Part shown: positions 33,382 to 45,300 of the stretch, in pieces
Layout: each line of letters opens with the position of its first letter
Numbering within the stretch: the first letter of the stretch is position 1
Assembly (NCBI RefSeq): GCF_000226115.1
Contig: NC_016460.1
Coordinates: 2,046,001-2,110,000, forward strand
From: Thermothielavioides terrestris NRRL 8126
Taxonomy: Eukaryota; Ascomycota; Sordariomycetes; Sordariales; Chaetomiaceae
Reading direction: 5' to 3'
DNA: 64,000 nt
Notes under the pieces: generated by a model
The model's database searches: none
What the model saw: the letters and a program-made list of their open reading frames with translations, nothing else
Told to the model about the DNA's origin: nothing
Program-made: the position numbers and the translations under genes

Positions 33382-34109
33382 GGCTCCGAGTCAACAAAGC
33401 ACCTTGCTTTGGTAGCAGGACCTCGGTTTGGCCCGCTTTCGACCATCAGCAGCCTCGTGGTGGAGTCTCGCCTAAGACGCTACCTGTTACCAGCTTCCAC
33501 CACCGTCGCCACACTCAGACCAACCACGCCAACCGAATTCCCGCCCATCAAGCCACAAGGAAGTGGATGCAGCCTCAGGTTGTCGAGGTCCGGCTGCAAA
33601 TACTGCTTGGCGCCCTGAACCGAAGCGCCGGGAACAACAACAATTTGCGATTCGCTGAGTGTATCTGAATGCTGCATGACCTCCCCCTGCCTCCCCCCGG
33701 CGCCTACCGACGTGCATAAAAAATGCAGAAACTGTTTAAAATATCCGCGCGGAACCTCTGTACTCGGGATTCGTCTCCGCCGACATTCTACATCGTGGCG
33801 GTTTTTTGTGGAGGATTGTTGCTGCAGGGGCAACTCGCGATGTCGCCCCCAGACGCAGGTAACGAAAGGAGACAGGGCTCGTTATGCATGGCGTGTATGG
33901 GCAGCAAGGCTTTGGAGGGATATATCATGGCGGTGTCACGGATCAACGCGCGCTCGTCCCTGTTCTCTCCATTTTTGCCGTAGTACACTCGAACTGCTGT
34001 TGGACAGCGAAGTTCATGAGCACAACTTTAGCGGCACAGCCAGATTAGACTACTCGAACGGCGACCAGTCGATCCCAGTAGCTGGAGCAACTGGACAGGA
34101 GGACGAACA
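33382..34109. other. Intergenic or unassigned region
   Basis: No gene is firmly supported. Short plus-strand frames at 33676-34119 and 33723-33983 lie just before the surface-protein gene. One begins with a basic segment followed by a hydrophobic run (FYIVAVFCGGLLLQG), which could be a missing signal-peptide exon of the next gene, but I found no splice path that proves it. Confidence 0.35.
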
Positions 34110-35340
34110 ATGCCTCTAGGACCCAATCCGCGAGGTCAAGGCGGCCTCCCGCTCCTGATCGCAAGGGACGAGTGCTCCGATGCGTTTGGCTCCAATGCAT
34201 CCAATTCCATCTGCAATCCTAGCATGACACTTTGCTGTTAGCCTCCTAAGTGGCATGGCCCCCTTCGAAGTATCCTCCGCTAACGGAGCGCCAGGTGTAT
34301 GGCACGGCCAGCCATTCCCTTCTTGCCACCAATACCTCGGCAACGGTTGGTGTTGTGCCGGAAGGTCCGTCTTCCCTTCCCCTTTCCTCTCCTCATCTCA
34401 CCTGCCTCGCAACATCAAGCTCACCTGCCTCCCTTGTCCCAACAGCGATGCAGCGGATATCTGCCACGTCGACCAGCCCTCGAACTGCGACGATCCGAGC
34501 TCCGTGCCTTGCACCAACCTCGAGGACGGCACCGCCGAGGCCTGCTGCCCGCGCTTGACCACCTGCGACCCGACCATCAAGGCGAGCAAAGACGCGGTTC
34601 GCTGCAACATCCAGTACGGTGATCTCAAGCGCGCAGCACAGGCCTCACCCGTGACCCCGCTGCCGGTGGTGTCGTCCCCCTCAACGGCAACGACGGACTC
34701 CGCCGACGCCACGACGACCACTTTGACAACGACGACGAGCTCCTCCGCGTCGACGGCCAGCTCGACGTCGTCGACGTCCTGGCCTGTCCCTGCGAGCAAT
34801 ACAACCACAGATGCCAATTCAACCATGCAGAAGACATCATCCTCATCCTCATCATCCTCCGCCTCCTCCTCCTTGGTGGTGCCCTCTCAAAGCCAGGGGC
34901 CAGCACCGGCCCAGCAGTTGCCGGCGGGGCTGATAGCCGGTGCGGCGGTCGGCGCCACGCTCGGGCTTGTGTCGTTGGTGCTGCTGGGGTACCTCTTTTT
35001 CCGCAAATTGGCGAAGAAGAGGAGGAGACTGCAAGAGCAGCAGCAAGGCGGCGGCGGCGGCAATGGCGGTAACGACGGCAACGGCAACGGTTATCCTTAC
35101 CATTACCCTCCACCTCCGCCTGCTCCGTTGACTTACCATGATTACCATCGTCATCCGCCGGCCGGCGAGTTCCAGCAGGGACATGATTACCCGTATTATG
35201 CCCAGGTGACGAGGGAGGTCGGCTATGGCTACCAGCCGGGCTCGTGGAAGGCGCCGGTGGAGATGATGGCGAAGAGCTTGGTGGAGACGGATGGGCCGGT
35301 TGAGCTCGCCAGTGAGGATGTCAGGGTTCGTGTGCGTTGA
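34110..35340 (+). CDS. Cysteine-rich single-pass membrane surface protein (5' end uncertain)
   Basis: Proposed exons: 34110-34236, 34295-34364, 34446-35340. Intron 1 (58 nt, GTTAGC..CGCCAG with a GCTAAC branch point) and intron 2 (81 nt, GTCCGT..CAACAG) both restore frame and add a dense cysteine ectodomain: DECSDAFGSNASNSICNPS, then SCHQYLGNGWCCAG, then DAADICHV and EACCPRLTTC. A Ser/Thr-rich stalk follows. One membrane helix comes next (about GLIAGAAVGATLGLVSLVLL), followed by a basic stop-transfer (KLAKKRRRLQ) and a Gly/Asn/Pro/Tyr-rich cytosolic tail. The layout resembles fungal wall-sensor-like proteins, though I do not recognise the ectodomain family. The predicted N-terminus has no signal peptide, so an upstream exon is probably missing. 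The 81-nt intron is a multiple of three without stops and is easily mistaken for coding sequence. Confidence 0.6.
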
Positions 35341-36354
35341 TTGAGTGCGGAGCGGGATGTCATGACGGGATGCATGGGAGTTTGTCCAATGTGCAACCAT
35401 GTGTGGGGTCCAAAGCAAGGCGCCGCATTTGACCTGGAATTAAACAAACCAGACGACCCAGTTCTATTTTGAGGGTGGGTGCGGTCGCGAAGGATTGCAC
35501 GGATTACTTCCGTGTTAAGCAGGTCCATATGCAAGATTGAAAATCTAGATCCACTGTCGCGATTTTCTAGCTGAAGTCGTTGCCTACCCGACACTGCTCG
35601 AGGTATGGTACAGGACAGGGCACCTGGTGCCCGCATTCCATTCGAGTGTTGTTAACTCCGAGAGAGCGTCACTGTGGGGTCCTGCCCCCTTTCTCCCTTA
35701 CCCACAGCAAGGGATCTGCAGTGCCCAGGCAGGTAACGTTATCCAAATCAGGTGCGACTTTACCAGGCTGATACATCATCCGGAGGTAACAGTGTGTAAA
35801 GCTGGCTTTTAGTGGGGGCTCACATGGGAATTCGATCCTGGCCGCTCACTAATGGGACCCAGTTGCTCATTACGCAGTAATTTCCTTGGCGCGTATCGCA
35901 GACAGTTTCCCTCCCTCGGGCTGCCCTTTTCTTCGCCGTTGGTCCTCTCGACATCTTGGTTGCTTGAGCGCCCGCGAACTGCCCGGCTGTTATCGTTATC
36001 TTGGTTCCGTGGCCGTTTGCGGCGGCCGATCTCTGCGCCGCAGCGTTGGCGGAACCGCAGCGTCTCAAAAATTACGGCACGGCCTGCAGCGAAGGGTACA
36101 TAGGTCACTGGGATTGAACGAGAACGACCGGATTCAAAGAATGGTGTTGCTCATCATGCCACGCGCGTGAAGACGACAGGCGGGGCCGTACCTCCCCCCC
36201 GCTAGCCCGGACGACTCTCGGACGACTCGAGGACTGCGCGGATCTGGATCTGTTCTGCCCTGCGACTTGCGACTACAGATACGCTACGCAGTGACGGTCA
36301 TGCGGGCCGGCCGCTGGCGCATGTACCCGTCCCTGTCGCCCACGCTCGGTCGAA
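35341..36354. other. Intergenic region upstream of the FMP27-family gene
   Basis: About 1 kb with no supported gene. It is the promoter side of the long lipid-transfer protein gene. Confidence 0.5.
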
Positions 36355-39300
36355 ATGGCCCTCCTTAACCCGACCTTCATCTTTGGCGTTCTCGTCCTGC
36401 TCTATCTCTCGTCATTCGTTCTTTTTGCCGTCATTCGCATCATCACAGGCGTCTCGATCCAGCGCGTCGGCTATTTCTCGCTCCGCCGGCTCGCCTACAC
36501 CCCGCGCGATGGCGTCCGCATCGAGATCCGCGGCCTGGGCCTCAACGTCCACCGCCCGACTTTCGCCCAACCCACCTGGCTGAGCGTTGTGGTGGACGAG
36601 CTTGCTGTGACGGTAGACGCTGAGGAAATGGAGAGGGCGAAGGCAAAGGAGGCTGCGTCCGAAGACGGGGACTCCGATTCCGACGTGGCCGAACGAGACT
36701 CGAAACCTGCGACACCGAGCACGCCAAGGACGCCGAGGCCTGTGCGGCGGGATACCGGCTTGGACGAGCGGAGTCAGACATGGAAGCGGTTGACAAGGGT
36801 CAAAGAGCGCATCAAGCGCCTGCATCGAAGCCTGAATTGGCTCCGCATGGTCGACGTCGTGGCGACCAACTCGACCGTGAGCATTGCTGGGGTCGGGAGC
36901 TTGCAGATGGGCAGCTTCACCGTTGCCGTTGACACGCGCCGGAAGATGGTCGATCGTGCCCGCTTTTTCTTGCCGGGACGGGGGGAGAGGAAGCGACAGA
37001 GCGAGCAAGCCGAGTGGATAATGACCCTGCGAAGCATGCTGTTTACGACGGAAGGGGGCGAGGCGCTGGAGGTGCTAGACATCGCGACCCTGAACATCCA
37101 CGGTTATCTGTACGAAGCTCTCGACGGCCTGCGCGACGCTGCGATAGCGCTCAAGCTCGGCCGCCTCCATGTTCCCTACGACGATGTCCGCAAAAGCATC
37201 GCGCGATACAAAAAGATCAGATCCCAGACCGACCCGGGTTTCGCCCAAGCGGAGCCCGTCGACATGGTTGTCGACCGCGTGATTCAGGAGCTTCACGTTC
37301 CGGGGAGCACCAACCACGACCTGATGCAGACCGTTTCCGACTGGAAAGAGCTAGTCAGCTCCGTCCTGCGGGGGATCAAAGAAGTTCAGTTCGCCGTCAG
37401 CTTCATCGGGCTGACCAAGAAGATCGACCGCGTCAAACCTGCGGGTTCGCCGATGCTCCTCACCGCATCCATGAAAGAAGTGGGCATCGATCTCCATCGC
37501 CTGGATCCCAAATCGGCGGCGCATAGAATGTACTTCCCTTCCAAGGACATCGCCCACGAAGCCCTGGCCGCTGCGCTGTCCATCTCGGTGGCCCTCGACG
37601 ACGGGCATGGCAAGCCCGAACGCATCATGTACATCCCAATGGCTACCACGACGGCCAAAACCACGCTTCCGTCCAAGACGGTGGAGCTGGCCGATGAGGG
37701 CACTGCTGAGCAGCGGAACGCAAACATCCTCTTTGCCAACTCCGTGGTGACCTCTCCGTCTGTCGATCTTGACCCCCGCCACCTCCCTCTTCTTTTGGCG
37801 CTGCTGCAGCGGAGACCCAAACCGTCAAGATCTCAGCCTCAGCAGCGGCACATGCTCATCTCGCGTCTGCTTCCAAAAGCGAACATCAAGTTCTCCATGC
37901 ACGAGCCGGTTGTGAGGATAGCGCTTCCGCCGGTCCAGAAATCAACCGATCCCGACGACTTTGATCTCATCATCTCATCCATATCCTCCGTGTCTCTGGA
38001 TATGGAGTCTTTCCATTCCACCGTTGAGGAGCTCCACTACTCCCTGGCTGCGACCATGAGGGTCCAAACGCACAATCTGTACTACCAGACCTCGGCAGGG
38101 AGCCGATTCGACCTCCTTGAGACCGAGACTTTTGAACTGAAGGTGCAACTCAACGCTTCGCCGGACGTGCACGTCGTCGCCACTGGAAATCTCGAGACTT
38201 TCACCCTCAAAATGGTCAGGGAGGAGATCCGTGATGGCGTGCGCGAGATTGTCCGCCAGCTGCGGCTCAACGTCGAGCCCGACAAGCGCGCGGTGTCCAA
38301 GACCCCCAAGCACGCCAACTTCCTGCGCGCTCTGCCCGCTTGGCTCCTGCATTTCCAATTCCAGTGTTCAGACTGCAGTATTGAGGTTGCGGGGGTGGAC
38401 AAGGAGATTTCCGAAGACTCGCGGGGGTTCGCCATCCAGCTGGACTCATGGTCCGCCGACTATCGCGCCCAGAAACTGGGCGGCTTGGAGAGGCGGCCCT
38501 CTCGACGAAGAGCCAGCAGCCGCGGGATGATGTCCCCCGAGACGACCGACCTGCTCAAGGCTGTTCCGACAACCCCGCGGAAGAAGTATCACCACGAAGG
38601 CGACGGTCGCCGGATATCGCTCCTTGCCCGGGGTTTTGAAGTCTTCATGGTCGAGTCCGCTGAGAAGTGGGAGTTCGAGCCCTTCGTTAACATTCCCAAA
38701 TTCGAAGTTGCCTTATCCACCACCAGCGACCATCAGGGCCCGGTGTTCCATGTCTACTCGCACATCAGGACGCTGCTTGTGCAGTACTCCTTGTATCGCC
38801 ATTACGCCGTCGGGGTGGCCCTCTCGAGTCTACGGAGAGCATTTACGAGGACCAGCAAGACCAGCACCACGGAGCCGATGACCCCGCCGATGTCGCCGCA
38901 GAGGCGGGTATTTGGCCACTTGTCACCGACAATGAATAACATGTCCCCTGACCTTTCATTTGGTGACGCGGAGTCTTGGAGGTCTGCACCAGAGCTAGTC
39001 ACCGTCGACTTCAGAGCAACCCTCATCCAGGTGAAGGCTGACTTGCCTTCCGACCCCCCGATGATGCTCCGCATCTATAACATGGAGGCAGGCCGTCATC
39101 GGTGGTCGTCGCCGTTCCTACAAGCGAAGCTGATCCGCCTGTTTGCCGAAGCCCCAAGAATGCGCCAGGTCTGGGCCAGGGTCGTCGGTATCAAGAATCT
39201 CCGCCTGGACTACCGCGAGTCACGGCACAAATCCGCCAGTGGCGGCTTGCGCGAAGAGCGCCTGTTTGACGTCGTCACAGAGAACATCCGCCTGGCCGTG

Positions 39301-42300
39301 CCCCACGAGATGGTGGTGTACAAGATAACGGACAACTTTGTCAATACCTTCAAGTCCGTGTTACAGCTCCACCACAGGTTCAAAACCGGCACCAACGAGT
39401 ATATTCTCGATAAAGGACCGGAAGGCCCGAAGAACGTGCCAAAAGTCTCACTTCGATCCAAGAATGTCCTCTTTGAGCTGGAAGACGGCGCGTTCGAGTG
39501 GAAGCTTGGCGTCATCTACCGTGCCGGCCTCGTTGAGATGATGCAGCGCCAGGCGCGCGAGGATGCTTTCCGTATCAAGGTCAAAAAGATTCACGAGGAA
39601 GAAGCGAAAAGGGGGTTGTCTAAGAAGCTGCGGGCCCGCTCGGCAGCCCCGCAGGGGGAACCCCCAACGCCCGGCGTCTCTCATGTTCGAAGCCGCAGCG
39701 CCGACCGTGAACGGCGGTCTGGCGGTGAAGGGCACATGCGCGGGCGGGTGCCGAGGTACGATCCGGAGGGCGCATCTCAAACCATCAGCGGAAATGCTCG
39801 CGTGTCCATCGCTGAGGCAAGGCATAAACTGAGCCTGCACAACGCCAAGAGCTGGAAGCGGCGCATTGACCAGCAGTATGAGCTCGCCAGGAGTGCAGTC
39901 AAGGACATGCGCTCTCACTTCTGGGGCGTCGACGAGATCCCGGATGACTTGGAGGACAGCGAGAAAATCCTGGAGGTGCCACAACGGCCCGCACTCATGG
40001 CCACGCTCATCAGCGATCTGCAGGTCGTTGTTGACAAGCCTTCCTTCGCCATGAAGGACCTGCCGGACTTCCTTCACAAAGTCGGGAAGGGCATGCCTAG
40101 GGACATGAAGTACACGCTTCTGGTCCCCATGAGCCTCCAGGTCAGCATGGGAGAGGCAAGGGTGTCCCTCAGAGATTATCCTCTGCCGCTATTGCATGTC
40201 CCAGCAACCAAGTCTAGCCAATCTGCTCGCCTGCCCGCCCTTGCCATGACAACGGACTTTGTCATTGCGGAGGAATACCGGGGTGCAGAGTCGACCCGAA
40301 CGATCAGGATTCCAATCGTGCCGCCGCGCAACGTGGACCCGATAGCGTCAAACGAGGGGAGCTTCGCCATCGACGTGCGGAGGACTGTTGGGCCCGTCAA
40401 AACCTTCTCAGACATGACCATCGACATCCACTCTGCCAACCCAACACGCATCACCTGGGGCCCCTCGTATCAGCCTGCCATTCAAGACATGATGATGGCC
40501 ATCGAGGCTATGACCAAGCCGCAGCTCGATCCCTCTGAGAAGGTCGGGTTTTGGGACAAGATCCGGCTCAACTTCCACTCTCGGATCAAGGTGGCGTGGC
40601 GTGGCGATGGCGACGTCCATCTCGCACTGAAGGGTAGCAGGGACCCTTACCAGGTTACCGGCAACGGCGCAGGGTTCCTCATGTGCTTCCGGAACGATGT
40701 GAGATGGAACATCCACAGCGTTGATGATCCCAAGCGCTTCATGTCCGTCGACAGCGGCGAGTATGTCCTGGCGATCCCCGATTACAGCCATCAAGTTCGC
40801 GAGTCGCGCCGTCAACACGGCGAAGACGAGAGCATCATGAGCGGCTCTAGCTATACCTCTGGCGCAGCTTTCAGGAAGGTCGTCGTGAAACTTTCGGGCA
40901 AAGTGCAGTGGCTGGCCGGCCTCGTCTTCGAGCGAGCAATCGAACAAGGCAATAGGAGCTTCGAGTTCAAGCCGCATTACGAGGTTGTGCTTAAGTCTCC
41001 GCAGCACGCCAAACCTCAGAACGGTCTTCCGTACGACGCCTTCCGCGGCTTCCGCAGCCAGCACATTCATCTGTCCGTGGCTGTCCGCGCTCCGGTCGAC
41101 CGAGAATGGTCAGCGTCGGTCACTGAGCCCTCACGCAGCTACAACGCTGTCCACCTGACTCCTCGTTTCTTCACCCACTTCTTCGCCTGGTGGTCTCTGT
41201 TCTCCGGGCCCCTTTCACTCCCGATCCGACAGGGCTCGCTCTGGCCGGGCCGGGAAAAGAACAGCAAAAAGTTTGGAAGACATCTTGCTACTATCAAGTA
41301 CAACCTCCTGCTGGCGCCATTGTTTCTCAGTCACATCTACAAGCATAAGGATGCCGAGGACTACTCTGAAAATGCAGTTTCGGCGACTGGCATCAAGGTC
41401 CGACTGGACAGCTTTATCCTCGACTTGCATCAGAGGCGAGAAGAGTTCAACACGAAGGACCGCGGCCGCAAGACGCATGCCAAGACAAGCGGCATGAAGA
41501 TACACGCGGGGCAGCTGGATCTGGTCTCGGCCGATATCCGTGCCGTTTCGGCTAGCATCCGAGGCACAACAGCGGACTCCGTGAGGAGAAACTCGCTCTC
41601 GACGTTCATCACCGATCAGGAAGGAGACGGCCCCGACCTCTCCCGCTTCACGATCCCTGACAACGACTTGACGTGGATCGACATGGACGACTTTGTCGAG
41701 CTGGATTGGATCCTTCCGACCGAACCCAACCCCGACACCAAGATCCTGCCGCTGGCGTTCGCGCCTCGCATTACCTACTTCCGCCAGACAGACATCAACG
41801 GTGTCATCGATGGTGATCCCGACCGAACGAGCCCGTTCGGCCAGGAACCTACGCACTTCTGCGTCATGAGCCAGGACGACGACCCTAGGAGGGTGCAATC
41901 TCAGCTCATCCGCCGGCGGCTAGAGCAGCTAAACGAGCAGATGGAGACACACAAGCGGACCCTGGGGGAGATTGAGCTTCGTCTCGTGCGCGGAGATGCT
42001 GCCGACGCGGACCTCCGGGCGGAGCTTGACGCCCTGAACCAGCACACTGCAGTCCTCTCTGGTAAAAAAGCGTTCCTGCTCGGCATGCTGGACGAGATGG
42101 CGCCGCATTCCCCTTCAGCCAGCCAAGATCGGGAGTCCGCAAACTCGGAGGAGTCATCCGGGCATTCTCCGAGCCTCGATGGGAGCGTACCGACGCCTGC
42201 CGCTGCAGAGTTCGCTAGCGACTTCAAGAACCGCTTCGTGGTGCACAACATGCAGCTGAAATGGAACAACACTCTGAGGAACATCATCCTGCGCTACATC

Positions 42301-45300
42301 CATCAGGTCGGGCAGCGCAGGGGTTTCATGTACTACCTCTCCCGTCCCGCGGTCAAGTTCATCCTGGATCTCGTGGAAGAACAGGCCAAGTCCAAGAATG
42401 GTAAAGGCGGGGGCGTCTCGACCCCAGGAGGCGCGGGCGGCACTCCGGATGCCAACGTGGCAGACCGCACTGCTGAGAAGGACATCGAGGCCCGCATTCA
42501 GAGGATTTTGCAGGACAGCAAGAAGTTCACGAGCTGCGACAACGACGATGGTGCCCACCCATCCATGGCCGATCTCTCGAGCGGCATCGCGGACGAGTTC
42601 ACGACGCAGAGCAGCTACCACGTCCACCTGATCGCGCCGCAAATCCAGCTGCAGAGCGATAAGAACAAGAAACACGTCCTCCTCAGCGCCTCCAAGGGCA
42701 TGGAGCTCAAGGTGGTGGACGTCATGGACAAGAGCAGGATGTCGGACGACGTCAGCGGTCTGGTCCAGCGACGGTTCCTCGTCACCATGGACAGCACGCA
42801 GTTCTTCGTAACTCATCAGAAGTGGTTCTCGACGCAGCTGGTGTCCATGTACTCGGGAAATACCTACGGCACCCCCTCGGGCTCGTCGTGGCCGCCCTGG
42901 GTCCCGATGGAGGTGATGTTCGACTTCCAGTCCGACCCCTTCGGTTTCAAGCGTGTCGTGCAGAAGACGTCGGCCATGCTGCGCTACGACAAGTTCAACA
43001 CGCTTCGTCTCAAGTACAACGAGGAGGTCAACACCAGCGAGGCCACCGGCGCCGCCGTGCCGGACGCCACCGAGAGCAGGACGGACAACCTCTGGGTCGA
43101 GTTCCCGCAGGCCCATGCACTGTGCAACTCGTCGCAGTACTATGCGATCTACGTGATTGTGCTGGACCTGCTCATGTACAGTGAGCCGCTGGAGAAGACG
43201 CGGAACGAAAGGCTGGAGAAGATCATGCTTGCCTCCGACTTCAGCGACCTTAGGGGAGTCCCGGAGATGGTTATCAAGCTCCAGGAGCGGGTGCGGCAGC
43301 TGGAGGAGATCAAGACGCACTTCCAGGTCCATTCCAGGCAACTGGACGAGCAGGGCTGGAAGGACCGGGAGGTCCTCGAGGGCGACCTGGCGGCTTGCGA
43401 GGACGAGCTGTTCTTCATGATGAAGGCCATCACCTCGTCGCAGAAGAAGTTTGACAACAGCACCAGCACCGCGCTCCTGAAGTGGAGCATCATGGCCAAG
43501 GAGATCGTCTGGCAACTCATCCGCGACAACAACGAGCCGCTCGTCGAGTTGCAGCTCAAGGACGTCGAGTACGACCGGATCGACAACTCGGACGGGTCGC
43601 ACATCAACCTGATCCAAGTGGGCAGGATCCTCGGGCTCAACCTGCTGCCGGACGCCATTTACCCCACCATGGTGGCGCCGTATGTCGACAGAGATCGGGG
43701 CGCATTCGACCCGGCGACGCAGCCGATGATCCGGGTGTACTGGAACATGCTCGAGGCCATTGCCGGTATCCCCGTCATGGATCATTTCGAGGTGACGCTG
43801 TTCCCGCTTAAGATCCAGCTGGAGCGGGAGATCGGCAAGAAGTTGTTCGAGTACATCTTCCCAGGCACGGATGGCGGCGAGGGCTCCAACGGCAAGAACG
43901 ACTCGCCGTTTATGCTCAAGCAATCTGCCCCAGGGGAGGACGAAGACGAGGCTGACGAGGAGGACACGACCGAGCCTGTCCGACTTGGGACTGCCTATAA
44001 AGACAAGGACGACGCGCCCTTTGCGACGCGGGCAGGATCTCTCGAGCTCCGTCTGCGACCCACGCTCACATCTGATCCCGACGAAGCATCCGTGAAGCAG
44101 AAGGCACTCAGCATCCACTCGGGCGAGGGCACCTCGTTCCGGCTCTTCCGATCCGGCACTGGGTTTAAGTCGTTGAACAAGAAGCAGTCGCATGACTCTC
44201 TGCGCGTGAGCACCCCGCTACCTGGCGTCGGCCGGTCGTCCACAGGGTTCTCGTCCAAAGACGGCGCCTCGATCAGCAGCGACTCCAAGAAGTCGTCGCG
44301 CTTCACGCTGCGACACAGGTCCACCGAGCCTGAGAAGGCCAAGCACTCGGACGACCTGTCCAAGATGATGGATCGCGCGTCCAACTACATGACCTTCGCC
44401 TACATCAAGTTGCCCTCGGTCGTGCTCTGCCTCAGCTACAAGGGCAAGGGCGACCGCAACCTCGAGGATGTGCACGACTTTGTTTTCCGGCTGCCGACCA
44501 TCGAGTACCGCAACAAGACGTGGTCCAACCTCGACCTCGCGCTGGCACTCAAGAGCCGCGTCATCAAAGCGCTCATCAGCCACACGGGCGCCATCATCGG
44601 CAACAAGTTCTCCAAGCACCGGCCCAACACGGCCCAACAATCCAAGCTGCGCGAGCTCGCCACCAACTCGGTCCTCCTCGGCACGCCGACGGCCACCCTC
44701 ACGCCGACCTCGGCCTCGGTCGACTCACGCGAAGCCAGCGGCGACGACTCGTCCTCGATCAACTCGTACGCCTATACCTACGGCGCCGCCAACCCCTCCG
44801 CCTCCTCGCCCGCCGTCGCCGCCGCCACCGCCCCTCCCATCGACTTTTCCCGCTCCCCGCCCCGCTCCATCCGGCGCTCCCAGACCTCTATCCCCCTCCC
44901 CTCGTCCGCCACGAGCCGCAGCTCGAGCGTGGCCTCGTCGGCGCGCTCACACCGCTCCGGACGGCTCGCCCTCGGCAACCACGTCTCGGTGCAGGCGCAG
45001 GGTCACGGTCCTGTACCACTGAGCGCGGGCGGTGGCGGTGGCGGCGGAGCTGCAGTGCCCGGGTTCGTGGTCGCGCCGCCTACGCCTCTGTCTGTGACCC
45101 CCCCCGGGCCGCCTGACGGGCAGGGTTTGGGGAGAAGCAGCAGCAGCAGGAGCAGCGGCGGTGGTGGGAATAGTAAGAGTGGCGGTGGTGGTGGTGGATT
45201 GGGCGCGCTGCTCCGTCCGGCGTCGGCGGGCAGCTGGTCGAGGCCGTTCGGTAATAACAGTAGCGGCGGCGGCACCGCGGCAGGAGGAGGAGGCGGGAGT

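Noticed and set aside
32799..33446. Minus-strand open frame of 215 codons
   Set aside because: Cys/Ser/Arg/Pro-rich translation without motifs. The alternative frame described at 32791-33381 looks more coding-like.
42154..44193. Long minus-strand open frame of 679 codons
   Set aside because: It lies entirely opposite the FMP27-family gene. High GC at third codon positions creates long antisense frames, and the translation is rich in Arg/His/Leu without any domain.
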